A stretch of DNA of 64,000 bases from Pectobacterium zantedeschiae (GTDB lineage: Bacteria > Pseudomonadota > Gammaproteobacteria > Enterobacterales > Enterobacteriaceae): positions 186,001 to 250,000 of the forward strand of contig NZ_NWTM01000001.1 in NCBI RefSeq assembly GCF_004137795.1. The letters run 5' to 3'. Within the stretch, counting starts at the first letter, position 1, and every line of letters begins with the position of its first letter. The notes beneath the pieces were generated by a model, which was not told where the DNA came from, searched no databases, and saw only the letters and a program-made list of their open reading frames with translations. Below, piece after piece: positions 26,406 to 35,891 of this stretch. The position numbers and the translations under genes are program-made.

Positions 26406-29192
26406 ATGAAACAGATTGAGATTAATTTTATTGCACAAGTATGTAGTGACCTTGAAAAATTGAATGGAACGCAGTTTGAATACTTTTGTAAAGATATTAT
26501 TGAACTAATACTTTCCGAAATTGTTCAACATAAAGGACATAATTTATATGCCAAGCCGGTTAAAAGCACGGCTGATTTTAACTCTGATGATTTTGAAATA
26601 GTCGGGCAATGTGGAACTGATCATAATTATTTCGATGGTTTTGTGAAACCTATAAATGATATAAAAAGTGCTATTAATAATCATCCTCAATGCCACGAGA
26701 TTTTTTTATTTTCAAACCAAAGAGCCACTGGTGGGACATTATCAAAATTAAACAATGAAATATCTAATAAGAATTATAGTCAAAAAATTAATGTATATGA
26801 TTCAGAAAAGATAACTAAAGAAGTTATTTTGAAGAACATTCTTAATATACGAGTTAAACCATTATTGATGTTATATGTCCCTAACGCATATAAAATATAT
26901 ATTTTATTTCCGGAAAATAATACCTTACCAAGGTTTACATCAAAAAAATATCATGGCAGAAGAGAGGAATTATCCATTATAAAAATTCTAAAAGATAAGG
27001 AGTTTATGCAAATCTATGGTTCTAGTGGCATTGGTAAATCAGAGATATCAAAAAGCATAGCTAAAAAAGTTCAAGAAGATTATGAAACAGTTATTTGGGT
27101 TAATGGAGATGATTCAAACAATATTAATTTTGATTTTATGTCTACCCATATTTCTCGGTTCAATACTAAAATAAATCTAGGAACTCTATTAGAGAACCAT
27201 AAAATAATTATTATTCTTGATAATTTTAATGAAAATTTATCTAACATAGAAAAAGATTTTGATTTTTATAATAAAAAACATTCTTTGTGCTTAATCACAT
27301 CTTTACAAAAAAATCTTTCTAAAGATAGATCATTTCACCTAAAATATTTAGAGCGAGATATAGCAAAAAAAATATTATTAGACACTAATAATACTCCAAA
27401 AAATGATGTTGTTGAAAAAATAATCCAATATGTAGATGGCTATCCTTTAGTCTTAAGCATTATAAGAGACAGTGTAGATGATTGTGGGGATAGTTGGGAG
27501 GATGTTTTAAATGAAATAAAAGATGTTGTTAGTTTAGAAGATCATGATAGAAATATAAGGATCTCTGCTAGGATATTGGAACGTTCTTTAAGTCAGATAA
27601 AAGAAGAACTTTATTGGATATATATTTTAAAATCAAAAATCATTAGCTCAGAGTTCTTGCAGTTTTCACTAAAGAATAATGGGATAAAATCCTTACTTAA
27701 GAGATCAATTATAAATAAAACAGAAGTTTATAATTATTCAGTTCACCAAATCATCCTTGATTCGGTTGTCTCTGTGTTTGATAAATTTTCTGATGATCTA
27801 AGCAACTATTACAAAATAATTCTCAGTTACTTAAAGGTTGAAAGTGAATCTAAATCAATAGGATATTTTAATTTTTTAATCACTCATCATAATTTTCTAA
27901 TGGAATTGTACAAAAATCGTAAAGGTGGTGATGAACTTAAAAACTATTTAATATATTCTCTAGCTCAAGGGTGGGATGAGAATAGTGATGGTTGGATAAT
28001 AGATGAAATAAAAAAAATTAGCTTAGACGATGATACTAAGATATCGTATCTATTGTTAATAGAAAAAATTGAAATGGAACTATTCAATTTAAAGAAAAAG
28101 TATGGTACTAACGACGAGGAAAACTACTTATCTTTCTGTAAAGAAAATATAAAACATCTTAAAGATAAGATAGAAAAAAATAAAAATAGTAGCATTGATT
28201 TATACCTAAGGCATCATCTAGGAAAAATTTATATTCGCATTAAAGATTACGATAAAGCGATAGAATTGTTTAAATATGTTGTAGAGAAAGATGATAGTGC
28301 TGATTATGCTAGATTGCAAATTGCACGAATTGGTGTTTGGCATGATCAAAGTAAAGTCTCATCAGTAGAGATGAATGAACATATAAGTAAAATATTAAGT
28401 AAAACCGATGACTGGAGTTCAACTTCGCTAAGTGTTTTATTAGCGACATATGAACTTATTTCTGAAAATAAAATGAGATCATATCGAGAAAAATACATTG
28501 ATTCATGCATCAGTGTTTTTGTCAGTAATCTATTATATTCATTATCATTTGGTTTTGAACAGCCTTTTGAATTGCTTGCTAAGTTATCATATCATCTAAG
28601 TTATAATCATAAGGAAATGTTTGGATGTTTTTGTGAAAGCTTACCGCTACCATCAACCATCGATAAAAATAATAAAATTAAATATGCGTTTTCCACAATA
28701 CAAGTCGCTTATTATAAACAGCTAAAATACTCTAATGATTCAAACAAAGATTCTAAAATGGAAGAAGCTTTTTCTTTAGCGGAAATGTATTTAAAATCAA
28801 TTGATTTGAATGATTTTCAAAGAGGTAAACTTATAGATTTATATATTGAATCAAAATATCCAGATAAGGCTCTTGTCGAATTATGTAAGAATGCAAACCA
28901 AGTTGATGACCCATTCTTTTTCCAAAAAAAATGTAAGATTCTTAGATTGTTAGGTGGTTTTGATAATTTGGAAGAGTCCATAAAATCTATAGACAAAGCA
29001 ATATTATTGTCTGAATCCAATCCAAAATTTAAAAACTATAAGAGTGCTTTCCTTAATGATAAAGCTGAGGCTTTGTATATAAGTAGTCCAGATGATGCAA
29101 TATCAATCTTAGAAGAGGCTATTAAATTAGAAAATAATAATATTACACTGACTAATTGGAAAAAAAAGCTACATAACTGGAGTGATAACTAA
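26406..29192 (+). CDS. STAND NTPase with nuclease-like N-terminus and TPR-like C-terminus
   Basis: The 928-residue protein has three parts. Residues 1-150 resemble a PD-(D/E)XK fold (NGTQFEYFCKDIIELIL; DDFEIVGQCGT; HEIFLFSNQ), though the usual Lys after the Gln-Cys is replaced, so activity is uncertain. Residues about 190-440 are an NTPase with Walker A YGSSGIGKSE (203-212) and Walker B IIIILDNF (about 268-275). The rest is a helical, TPR-like repeat region (for example LGKIYIRIKDYDKAIELFKYVV split over two helices). This is the NLR-like plan of Avs and related defence proteins that sense phage proteins through the repeats. It is alone, and strongly AT-rich. Confidence 0.85.
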   Translation: MKQIEINFIAQVCSDLEKLNGTQFEYFCKDIIELILSEIVQHKGHNLYAKPVKSTADFNSDDFEIVGQCGTDHNYFDGFVKPINDIKSAINNHPQCHEIFLFSNQRATGGTLSKLNNEISNKNYSQKINVYDSEKITKEVILKNILNIRVKPLLMLYVPNAYKIYILFPENNTLPRFTSKKYHGRREELSIIKILKDKEFMQIYGSSGIGKSEISKSIAKKVQEDYETVIWVNGDDSNNINFDFMSTHISRFNTKINLGTLLENHKIIIILDNFNENLSNIEKDFDFYNKKHSLCLITSLQKNLSKDRSFHLKYLERDIAKKILLDTNNTPKNDVVEKIIQYVDGYPLVLSIIRDSVDDCGDSWEDVLNEIKDVVSLEDHDRNIRISARILERSLSQIKEELYWIYILKSKIISSEFLQFSLKNNGIKSLLKRSIINKTEVYNYSVHQIILDSVVSVFDKFSDDLSNYYKIILSYLKVESESKSIGYFNFLITHHNFLMELYKNRKGGDELKNYLIYSLAQGWDENSDGWIIDEIKKISLDDDTKISYLLLIEKIEMELFNLKKKYGTNDEENYLSFCKENIKHLKDKIEKNKNSSIDLYLRHHLGKIYIRIKDYDKAIELFKYVVEKDDSADYARLQIARIGVWHDQSKVSSVEMNEHISKILSKTDDWSSTSLSVLLATYELISENKMRSYREKYIDSCISVFVSNLLYSLSFGFEQPFELLAKLSYHLSYNHKEMFGCFCESLPLPSTIDKNNKIKYAFSTIQVAYYKQLKYSNDSNKDSKMEEAFSLAEMYLKSIDLNDFQRGKLIDLYIESKYPDKALVELCKNANQVDDPFFFQKKCKILRLLGGFDNLEESIKSIDKAILLSESNPKFKNYKSAFLNDKAEALYISSPDDAISILEEAIKLENNNITLTNWKKKLHNWSDN

Positions 29193-29607
29193 AAATTTGA
29201 GCTAATACATATAGATTAGGGATTATTCCATAACACTATATGATAAGGAGGCTGATGGTTATATTTTCAGCCGTTTTCCTTTACACGAATGGAGTTTACT
29301 TCACACCCTGATATATTCCTTATGTATTTCTTTCTCACTGCCGATAGTGATATTTAGCCTTGCTTTTTCGTAGAGTAGCGTCTTGTTGAGTAATGGCTAT
29401 AGTCACCTGATATTGTAAGTAGGCCGGATACTTCAGTTTAGCCAGACACTGTTTTTAGGAAGAAGAACAATATTATATTGTTATCTTCTGATATGTGATT
29501 AGATATTCCTACTCTACCATATATCTCTAGCATGATCCCGACGAAATCAGCCAGCTAAATATACACCGAGTAAAAGCCGGAACAACTCCGGCTAATTGTC
29601 CTCTTGC
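29193..29607. other. Gap between the STAND gene and the integrase
   Basis: No gene is seen in these 415 bases. An AAGGAGG-like stretch near 29243 precedes only a very short frame and was not called. Confidence 0.6.
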
Positions 29608-30822
29608 CTACTTCCGCTTACCCATCACCACAACCTTCTTCATATCCTCATGTTCCAGCCCATCAACAAAATCCCCATACCACTGCAACATTCCCCTTCG
29701 CTGCTCCAGATACTGCGCATGATTATACGTTCCACGAATGGTGTTCTTATCCACATGAGCAAGCTGCAATTCGATCCAGGCAGTGTTATAGCCTTGTTCG
29801 TGTAGTATGGTGCTCATCGTGTGGCGAAAACCGTGTCCTGTCGCTTTGCCATGATAACCAATCCGTTTCAGTACCTGATTAATACTGGCTTCACTCATCG
29901 GCTTGGTGATGTCGTTACGTCCAGGGAAAACCAGATTGTAGTGTCCGGTAACGGCATAGAGCTGTTGCAGCGCATCGATCACTTGATCGGAGAGGGGAAC
30001 GAGGTGAGGGCGGCGCATTTTCATGCGTTCTGTCGGTACTTCCCAAAGCTGTTTTTCAAAATCAAACTCCTTCCATTCTGCTTGTCGTAAATCGATAGTG
30101 CGAACGCCGGTAAGCATCAGAATGCGCGTTGCCAGTTGTGTGACCTTGCTCCCCGAATAAGTTGATAGAGCGCGTAGAAAATCCGGCAGTTCATCTGGCA
30201 GAAGGTGAGGGTAGTGCGTGGCTTTTGGTGGGGGAAGGGCGCTTGCCAGTTCTGATGCTGGGTTGTTTTCAGCTCGGCCAGTGACGATGGCGTAGCGGAA
30301 CACCTGATTACAGGCTTGGCGAATTTTACGCAGTTTGTCGAGTACGCCTCGTTTTTCAAGTTTCCGCAGTGAGGTTAGCATTTCCAGTGGTTTGATCTCA
30401 GCAATAGGGCGTTTGCCGATATCAGGGAAGATGTCGTTCTCAAAGGCTTCCATCAGGTCTTCAGCGTAACCCTTCGACCAGTTAGGTCGTTTGTATTCAT
30501 GCCATTCGAGAGCGATGGCTTTGAAGGTGTTATCGATGTTGATTTTCTTAGCCTGTCTTTCGACCTGCTTTTGTTCACTAGGATCGCCGCCTGAGGCGAC
30601 GATTTTTCGAGCCTCTTCCCGTTTTAGTCTTGCTTCAGCCAGCGAGATATCCGGATAAACACCGATAGATAATTTTTTCTCTTTCCCTGCAACGCGGTAC
30701 TTCAAACGCCAATATTTGGCTCCGTTCGGCTTTATCAGAAGATAAAGGCCTGCGCCGTCAGTGAGTTTGTACTCTTTGTCTTGTGGCTTGGCGGTTTCTA
30801 TCTGTCGAGCATTAAGTGGCAT
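29608..30822 (-). CDS. int: Tyrosine recombinase, P4-type integrase
   Basis: This complete 404-residue integrase has the N-terminal arm-binding domain (KLTDGAGLYLLIKPNG), a central core-binding domain and a catalytic domain with Arg241 (LTGVRTIDLR), H330-GF-R333, His356 and nucleophile Tyr366 (IRGTYNH). It should insert the island at the tRNA-Arg 3' end, whose gene lies 178 bases upstream of its start. It is transcribed into the island, the usual orientation. The protein is close to the partial one at 1-232 but clearly not identical. Confidence 0.97.
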   Translation of the reverse strand: MPLNARQIETAKPQDKEYKLTDGAGLYLLIKPNGAKYWRLKYRVAGKEKKLSIGVYPDISLAEARLKREEARKIVASGGDPSEQKQVERQAKKINIDNTFKAIALEWHEYKRPNWSKGYAEDLMEAFENDIFPDIGKRPIAEIKPLEMLTSLRKLEKRGVLDKLRKIRQACNQVFRYAIVTGRAENNPASELASALPPPKATHYPHLLPDELPDFLRALSTYSGSKVTQLATRILMLTGVRTIDLRQAEWKEFDFEKQLWEVPTERMKMRRPHLVPLSDQVIDALQQLYAVTGHYNLVFPGRNDITKPMSEASINQVLKRIGYHGKATGHGFRHTMSTILHEQGYNTAWIELQLAHVDKNTIRGTYNHAQYLEQRRGMLQWYGDFVDGLEHEDMKKVVVMGKRK

Positions 30823-30854
30823 GGTGGGGGCCCCTAATAGTCATTGAACAAGAA

Positions 30855-30874
30855 GAGCCCCCATAGAGGCCCCC
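30855..30874. repeat. Paired GCCCCC motifs upstream of the integrase
   Basis: GAGCCCCC (30855-30862) and AGGCCCCC (30867-30874) lie 33-52 bases upstream of the integrase start. They match the pair at 476-495 just inside the left end. They are likely integrase arm sites or an integrase autoregulation site. Confidence 0.55.
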
Positions 30875-30974
30875 AACATCGACTTGATTTCCGGTATGCT
30901 GGGTTGACCTCGGTAGAGCTCAGCGACAGAAAATCCTAGTGGTATCAATGAATATAACGGGGTTTTGTTGAATT

Positions 30975-30987
30975 CGGTAGAGTCTGG
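30975..30987. repeat. Direct repeat CGGTAGAGTCTGG, right copy
   Basis: This is identical to 346-358 and lies 13 bases outside the encoded CCA end of the tRNA-Arg. It is part of the attachment region between integrase and tRNA. Confidence 0.7.
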
Positions 30988-30999
30988 GAGAACTTAAAA

Positions 31000-31076
31000 T
31001 GGTACGCCCTACAGGGCTCGAACCTGTGACCTACGGCTTAGAAGGCCGTTGCTCTATCCAACTGAGCTAAGGGCGC
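31000..31076 (-). tRNA. argU: tRNA-Arg (anticodon TCT)
   Basis: The 77-base cloverleaf begins GCGCCCTTAGCTCAGTTGG, has the anticodon loop CTTCTAA (anticodon TCT), the T-loop TTCGAAC and an encoded CCA. The acceptor stem GCGCCCT pairs with AGGGCGT, with a G-U closing pair. It closely resembles E. coli argU, a well-known insertion target for P4-type elements. The integrase gene lies downstream of the tRNA 3' end, marking this as the island attachment site. Confidence 0.96.
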
Positions 31077-31473
31077 ATTGCGCAAAGAAGTCGCTGATGC
31101 TTGTCGCAACAGTGGGCTGGATTATACCCACACGTCCCAGTGAGTCAACGGGTTGGCGCTGGATTTACGCTATACGGTGAATCCCTGTACAACTTTGGTA
31201 GATGTTGCTTTTTCTCGTGTGCTTTTTTTGCACAATTGCGAGCGCCATCCACATGAACCAAACATGGCAATGATAGTTTCAGTTTTATCTGCCGGATGCG
31301 TTCAGTAATTCTTTTCAAGTTATGATCGGCCATATTCTGCATCCTGCGCTATTGGTACACTATGCCCGCATTCGTTGGGTTTTGGATGAGTGCGGGCTGT
31401 TTTCACTAGTCAGGCCTGTTACTCGGCTATTTGTGAATCCGCTATTTTGTCGAACTTTGGAACCTTTTGATTT
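31077..31473. other. Intergenic region between tRNA-Arg and the channel gene
   Basis: It holds the tRNA promoter (on the minus strand) and the leader of the channel gene. A 65-codon minus-strand frame at 31145-31342 has no clear ribosome site or family likeness and was not called. Confidence 0.6.
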
Positions 31474-33927
31474 ATGAACATTCTTTCATCCGCATTCTTA
31501 CGCGTTTGTCTGTTGGCGATGTTGATGCTGCCTGTTGGATATGCATCGGCGGCGAGTGCGGATTCTGATTCTGACCCACAGCCCGCGCAGACCGATGCGC
31601 CAGTAAAAATTAATGTTGATGCTGAGTTAATCAAGCTACAAAAGCAGTTAGATAACATCAAGCAGCAGGTTTCAGGCACAAATAGCGACAGCAAATTTGG
31701 TGCGTTGAATGACACAACGCAGGCGTTGGTGAATAACGCCAACGAGCTTTCTAATGCTGTAGCACCGCTGCGTGCCCAAATTCAGGCTCAGTTGGATGTC
31801 TTAGGGCCCGCGCCAGAATCGGGTTCCAGTATTAATGAAACCAGTGAAGTGACGCGTAAGCGCAATAGTTTGAATGCGCAAAAAGCGAAAATGGATGCGC
31901 AGATTGAGCAGATTCAGGCTTTACGCGCTAGTGCAGCTAATCTGTCGGCACAAATCGTTACCCTGCGCCGTAATGCGCTGAAAACGCAGTTGGCATTGAA
32001 CTCTGGCAGCATTCTGGGCGGACGTTTCTGGGCCCCTCTTGTTACGCCGCAAGCCGAGGATGTCCGCCGTCTAAGTGCCTTTCAGGAGCAGTTAAGCGAT
32101 GCCTTTACGGCGGCCTGGGAACCAGATTGGCGCTACGGTTCTGCCTTCCTGATTCTGATTGCAATGGCTATGAGTTCGGCAGGGCGTCGGTATCTGGAAA
32201 AATACCTAGCCTGGGCGGGGATTCACTGGTTGCCAGAAGGTCGACTGCGTCGGAGTTTTTTAGCCACGGCGTCAGTTATCTCAACCGTAGTCACTATCGG
32301 TATTGCGGTGAACTTGATCGACTTTACGTTCACGCGTCATGGCGAGGCGACAGAACGCGTAATCTCGTTCCTGGACGCACTGGTGAGGCAGGCCATTTTC
32401 TGTTCGATGATTGCAGGGTTGGGGCGCGCATTCCTGTCAAATCAGCGTCCTTCATGGCGTTTGCCCGCGATTGCTAACCCCGTAGCAAAAGCCATGAAAC
32501 CGTTCCCTGTGGTTGCTGCTGGCATTATTCTGATCTTTGGCTTTATTGAACAGGTGACGGCGACGGTGGGAACGTCGGTTGCGGCAACCATTATGGTGAA
32601 TGGCTTATCTGCATTGTTCTTAGCGTTTACCGCGGGGACGATCACGCTGAAAAGCGATCAGATTCGTCGGCAGATGGTGCATTCAGGGGAACAGCCAGAA
32701 GCGCGTTCGACATTATCTGGCGTTATTCATCTCGCAGTATTGGCGACGGCATTCTCTATTCTGGTGTCGCTGGTTATTGGTTATATCTCACTGGCTCGTT
32801 TTCTGGCGTTCGAATTAGTGTGGATTGGCATGGTGTTTTCCTGCCTGTATTTATTCTCAACGTTTATTACCGATATTTGCGAAAGTCTTTTTTCTCCCAA
32901 CAATGCCAGCGGCAAGCGAATGAAAAATTCGCTTAATCTGGACGATCGGCATTTGGCTCAGGCCACATTGCTTCTGTCGGCTGGCGGTAAGGTCTTTTTA
33001 ATTTTGATGGCGGCCGTTGCCTTACTTAACGGAACGTTTGGCACCACTACGCCTCTGGAACTGGTGCAAAAAGCCGTTGAAATTTGGGGCGGAAAAGGGC
33101 TGGAAACCTTGAGTATTGTGCCTGCCCATCTGGTCAATGCTGTGCTCTTTCTGGTAGTAGGGGTTTATGTTTTACGCTCCTCAAAACGCTGGCTGGAGGA
33201 CGAGTTTCTTCCTAAAACGACGCTAGAACGTGGAATCCGTGCGTCGCTGGTGACCCTGTTTAGTAACATCGGTTATATCCTGATTATCCTGCTGACGTTG
33301 GCGACATTGGGGATTCAATGGAACAAGCTAGCGTGGATTGTCAGTGCGCTGTCGGTGGGTATTGGTTTTGGCTTACAGGAGATAGTGAAGAACTTTATCT
33401 CTGGCCTGATTCTATTGACGGAACGCCCGGTAAAAGTCGGGGACTCGGTCAGTATCAGCGGCGTTGAAGGCGATATCCGTCGGATTAACGTGCGTGCGAC
33501 GGAAATTCAACTGGGCGATCGTTCGACGGTGATCGTGCCGAACTCGCAATTCATTTCACAGAATGTGCGCAATATTACGATGGGGAACCCGTTTGGGGTT
33601 GCGACGCTGGCGCTGACGTTTCCACTCGATATTGATCCTGAAGAGGTTAGGGCACTGTTACTGGATGCTTACATCAACCATGATGCGATTCTTGAGTCAC
33701 CGGCGCCGTCAGTGAAATTCAGTCAGTTGAACCCGACGGGCATGGTACTGAGTGTGACGGGCTATGTCAGCAGCCCGAGAATGGTATCGGAAGCGAAGAG
33801 CGACCTGCTGTTTGAGATCATCAAACGGTTACGGGCATCCAATATTCCACTGGCCGTACCGCAGAAAATGGTGCTGGAAAACTCAGGTTTTGCACTGCCT
33901 GATGGCATTTCGGGCGACGATAAATAA
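31474..33927 (+). CDS. MscS-family mechanosensitive channel with DUF3772
   Basis: The 817-residue inner-membrane protein starts with a signal peptide (cleavage near GYASA), followed by a periplasmic coiled region (about 45-185) with DUF3772, about nine to ten membrane segments, and a C-terminal MscS domain. The pore helix and beta domain are seen as ALSVGIGFGLQEIVKNFISG and LTERPVKVGDSV, from about residue 620. It is shorter than MscK (about 1120 residues). It should open on osmotic downshock. It is the first core gene beyond the island. Confidence 0.93.
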   Translation: MNILSSAFLRVCLLAMLMLPVGYASAASADSDSDPQPAQTDAPVKINVDAELIKLQKQLDNIKQQVSGTNSDSKFGALNDTTQALVNNANELSNAVAPLRAQIQAQLDVLGPAPESGSSINETSEVTRKRNSLNAQKAKMDAQIEQIQALRASAANLSAQIVTLRRNALKTQLALNSGSILGGRFWAPLVTPQAEDVRRLSAFQEQLSDAFTAAWEPDWRYGSAFLILIAMAMSSAGRRYLEKYLAWAGIHWLPEGRLRRSFLATASVISTVVTIGIAVNLIDFTFTRHGEATERVISFLDALVRQAIFCSMIAGLGRAFLSNQRPSWRLPAIANPVAKAMKPFPVVAAGIILIFGFIEQVTATVGTSVAATIMVNGLSALFLAFTAGTITLKSDQIRRQMVHSGEQPEARSTLSGVIHLAVLATAFSILVSLVIGYISLARFLAFELVWIGMVFSCLYLFSTFITDICESLFSPNNASGKRMKNSLNLDDRHLAQATLLLSAGGKVFLILMAAVALLNGTFGTTTPLELVQKAVEIWGGKGLETLSIVPAHLVNAVLFLVVGVYVLRSSKRWLEDEFLPKTTLERGIRASLVTLFSNIGYILIILLTLATLGIQWNKLAWIVSALSVGIGFGLQEIVKNFISGLILLTERPVKVGDSVSISGVEGDIRRINVRATEIQLGDRSTVIVPNSQFISQNVRNITMGNPFGVATLALTFPLDIDPEEVRALLLDAYINHDAILESPAPSVKFSQLNPTGMVLSVTGYVSSPRMVSEAKSDLLFEIIKRLRASNIPLAVPQKMVLENSGFALPDGISGDDK

Positions 33928-33936
33928 TCTACTTAG

Positions 33937-33972
33937 CCATCCGTTATCCGATATTGAACGGGTAACGGATGG
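33937..33972. terminator. Hairpin between convergent genes
   Basis: CCATCCGTTA (33937-33946) pairs perfectly with TAACGGATGG (33963-33972) just past the channel gene and before the end of the convergent transaminase gene. It lacks a long T-run, so termination may be weak. Confidence 0.6.
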
Positions 33973-34007
33973 ATATCGACGCTGTGCTTACAGGGCGTTA
34001 ATCGCGG

Positions 34008-34868
34008 CTATTTTCCCTGCTGTTTAATCATATCAAGATAGATTTCACGTAACCGCTGAGTCACTCGGCCGGGCTTGCCGTCACCGATCGTTTTTCCATC
34101 CAACATCACAACAGGAAGGACGAGCATGGTAGCTGAAGTGACAAAGATCTCTTTGGCATGGTACGCCTCTTCCGGCGTAAAACAGCGCTCTTCGAGCGTA
34201 ATGCCATCCTTTTCTGCCAGTTTGAGCAGCGACTGGCGCGTAATGCCATGCAGAATATCGTTACTGAGTGGGCGAGTCACAACCGTGTTGTCATGCAGGA
34301 CAATGTAGCAGTTGCAGGAACTGCCTTCGGTAATGAAACCCTCTTGGACAAAGAAGGCGTCGTCGGCCTTATTCGCATGGGCATACTCTTTCGCCAGACT
34401 GGCGGCGAGCAGGCTGACGGTTTTAATATCCCGACGGTGCCAGCGGATATCCTCGGTGGTGACAACATGTAAGCCTGTTGTTGCTTTCGGATTACCGACC
34501 AGCGAACGAGCCTGAGTGAATAAAACCAACGTGGATTTGACGTCAGCAGAAGGGAAATAGAAATCACGATCGCCAGCATTACCACGGCTAAGCTGCAAAT
34601 AGATTGCGCCTTCTTTCAGATCGTTTTTATTGATCAACTCATGGTGAATATCTTTGAGCGCCTCAGCGGTGACGGGTAACGTAAGCGATAACTCGCGGCA
34701 GGAGCGTTGTAGGCGAGTGATATGGTCGGGAAAATCAACCAGCTTGCCATCGATTACCGCTGTCACTTCATAGACGGCGTCGGCAAACAGGAAACCACGG
34801 TCAAATACGGAAATTTTGGCTTCATTTTCTTCTAAATACTGTCCATCAACGTAAACAAGACGTTGCAT
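34008..34868 (-). CDS. dat: D-amino-acid transaminase
   Basis: This 286-residue fold-type IV PLP enzyme has the catalytic Lys in WHRRDIKTVSLL (about 145) and the phosphate-binding FITEGSSCN. It resembles D-alanine aminotransferases (VYVDGQYLEENEAKISVFDR at the start), which convert D-Ala and 2-oxoglutarate to pyruvate and D-Glu. A D-specificity is inferred from likeness, not proven. The ATG at 34868 has AGGAG 8 bases away. It lies 43 bases downstream of the epimerase gene on the same strand, suggesting a joint role in cell-wall amino acid use. Confidence 0.88.
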   Translation of the reverse strand: MQRLVYVDGQYLEENEAKISVFDRGFLFADAVYEVTAVIDGKLVDFPDHITRLQRSCRELSLTLPVTAEALKDIHHELINKNDLKEGAIYLQLSRGNAGDRDFYFPSADVKSTLVLFTQARSLVGNPKATTGLHVVTTEDIRWHRRDIKTVSLLAASLAKEYAHANKADDAFFVQEGFITEGSSCNCYIVLHDNTVVTRPLSNDILHGITRQSLLKLAEKDGITLEERCFTPEEAYHAKEIFVTSATMLVLPVVMLDGKTIGDGKPGRVTQRLREIYLDMIKQQGK

Positions 34869-34910
34869 CACAACACTCCTTAATAGTTGCTCAATGCAGG
34901 TTAACGCGCG

Positions 34911-35891
34911 TTATCCCCACAATAATGCGTTGGGCGGTAATATTTCGCTACCGTTATAATGCAACCCATTATTGCGATCGCGCTGTAAGAGCAGCGGGCC
35001 GTCCAAATCGACTACGGCCGCACCTTGCGCCACGACAAATGCGGGGGCCATCGAAAGCGATGTGCTCACCATGCAGCCGACCATAATGTTTACACCTTGC
35101 TCTTGTGCGTATTTTCGCAAACGCAGGGCTTCAGTCAGCCCACCCGTTTTATCCAGTTTGATGTTGATCATGTCATAGCGTCCTACCAGAGCCTCTAGCG
35201 ACTGGCTGTCATGACAGGACTCATCGGCACAGACGGGAATCGGGCGGGGTAGATCTGCCAGTGCATCATCTTTCCCCGCTGGGAAAGGTTGTTCGATCAT
35301 CGTTACGCCAAGCGCAGCGAGTTCAGGAACTAGCGTCAGATAGCGCTCTGTGTCCCATCCCTCATTGGCATCGACAATTAGACGAGCCAGCGGGGCACCC
35401 TCGCGAACCGCGGCAACTCTGGCCAGATCGTCTGCATCTGCCAGTTTTAATTTGAGAAGAGGACGGTTGGCATTGTGTATCGCAGCGTGCCGCATGCGGT
35501 CTGGTGTATCGAGCGATAGCGTATAAGCCGTCTCCAACGCCGTGGGGGAAGAGATATTCAGACGCTGCCAAATGCGTTGCTGATGCTGCTTGCACTCCAG
35601 ATCCCAGAATGCGCAATCGAGCGCATTACGCGCTGCGCCTGCGGGAAGAACGGTTTGCAGCGTCTCTCGATCCAGACCGTTACGGATATCGTTGTGCAGT
35701 GAGGCAATCTGCTCGATTACGCTGTCGAGGGATTCACCGTAGCGTGAATAAGGGACGCATTCACCATAACCCGCGATGTTGCCTGTCTGGAGCGCCACGA
35801 CAACGACATCCGCCTGACGTTTGCTGCCGCGTGAAATGGTAAATGTGCCTTCTATCGGCCAGCTTTCGGTGAAACATCGCATCTCGGTCAT
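34911..35891 (-). CDS. ycjG: L-Ala-D/L-Glu epimerase (enolase superfamily)
   Basis: The 326-residue enolase-superfamily protein has the catalytic Lys in LLKLKLAD (about 151), metal ligands in LIVDANEGW and MIEQPFP, ADESCHD, and the second Lys in INIKLDKTGG. These fit the muconate-lactonizing subgroup dipeptide epimerases such as E. coli YcjG, which act on L-Ala-D-Glu from murein recycling. The paired D-amino-acid transaminase supports a role in D-Glu or D-Ala metabolism. The start at 35891 has a weak ribosome site; ATG at 35882 is an alternative. Confidence 0.88.
   Translation of the reverse strand: MTEMRCFTESWPIEGTFTISRGSKRQADVVVVALQTGNIAGYGECVPYSRYGESLDSVIEQIASLHNDIRNGLDRETLQTVLPAGAARNALDCAFWDLECKQHQQRIWQRLNISSPTALETAYTLSLDTPDRMRHAAIHNANRPLLKLKLADADDLARVAAVREGAPLARLIVDANEGWDTERYLTLVPELAALGVTMIEQPFPAGKDDALADLPRPIPVCADESCHDSQSLEALVGRYDMINIKLDKTGGLTEALRLRKYAQEQGVNIMVGCMVSTSLSMAPAFVVAQGAAVVDLDGPLLLQRDRNNGLHYNGSEILPPNALLWG

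Larger units (their letters stand above)
400..31010. mobile_element. Integrative defence island at tRNA-Arg
   Basis: The island is bounded on the right by tRNA-Arg(TCT), with a P4-type integrase pointing inwards from it, and on the left by a T-arm-like sequence and paired GGCCCCC motifs also seen near the right integrase. The content is typical of such elements: AlpA, inovirus Gp2-like protein, CbtA/CbeA, RadC-like, DUF932, YfjP-like GTPase and several defence loci. Base composition is mosaic, with 13627-14676 and 25923-29192 clearly AT-rich against their neighbours. The right boundary is well supported and the left one is approximate. Confidence 0.75.

Noticed and set aside
31145-31342. 65-codon minus-strand frame between tRNA-Arg and the channel gene
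   Set aside because: It has no clear ribosome site, no recognisable family and a length expected by chance.
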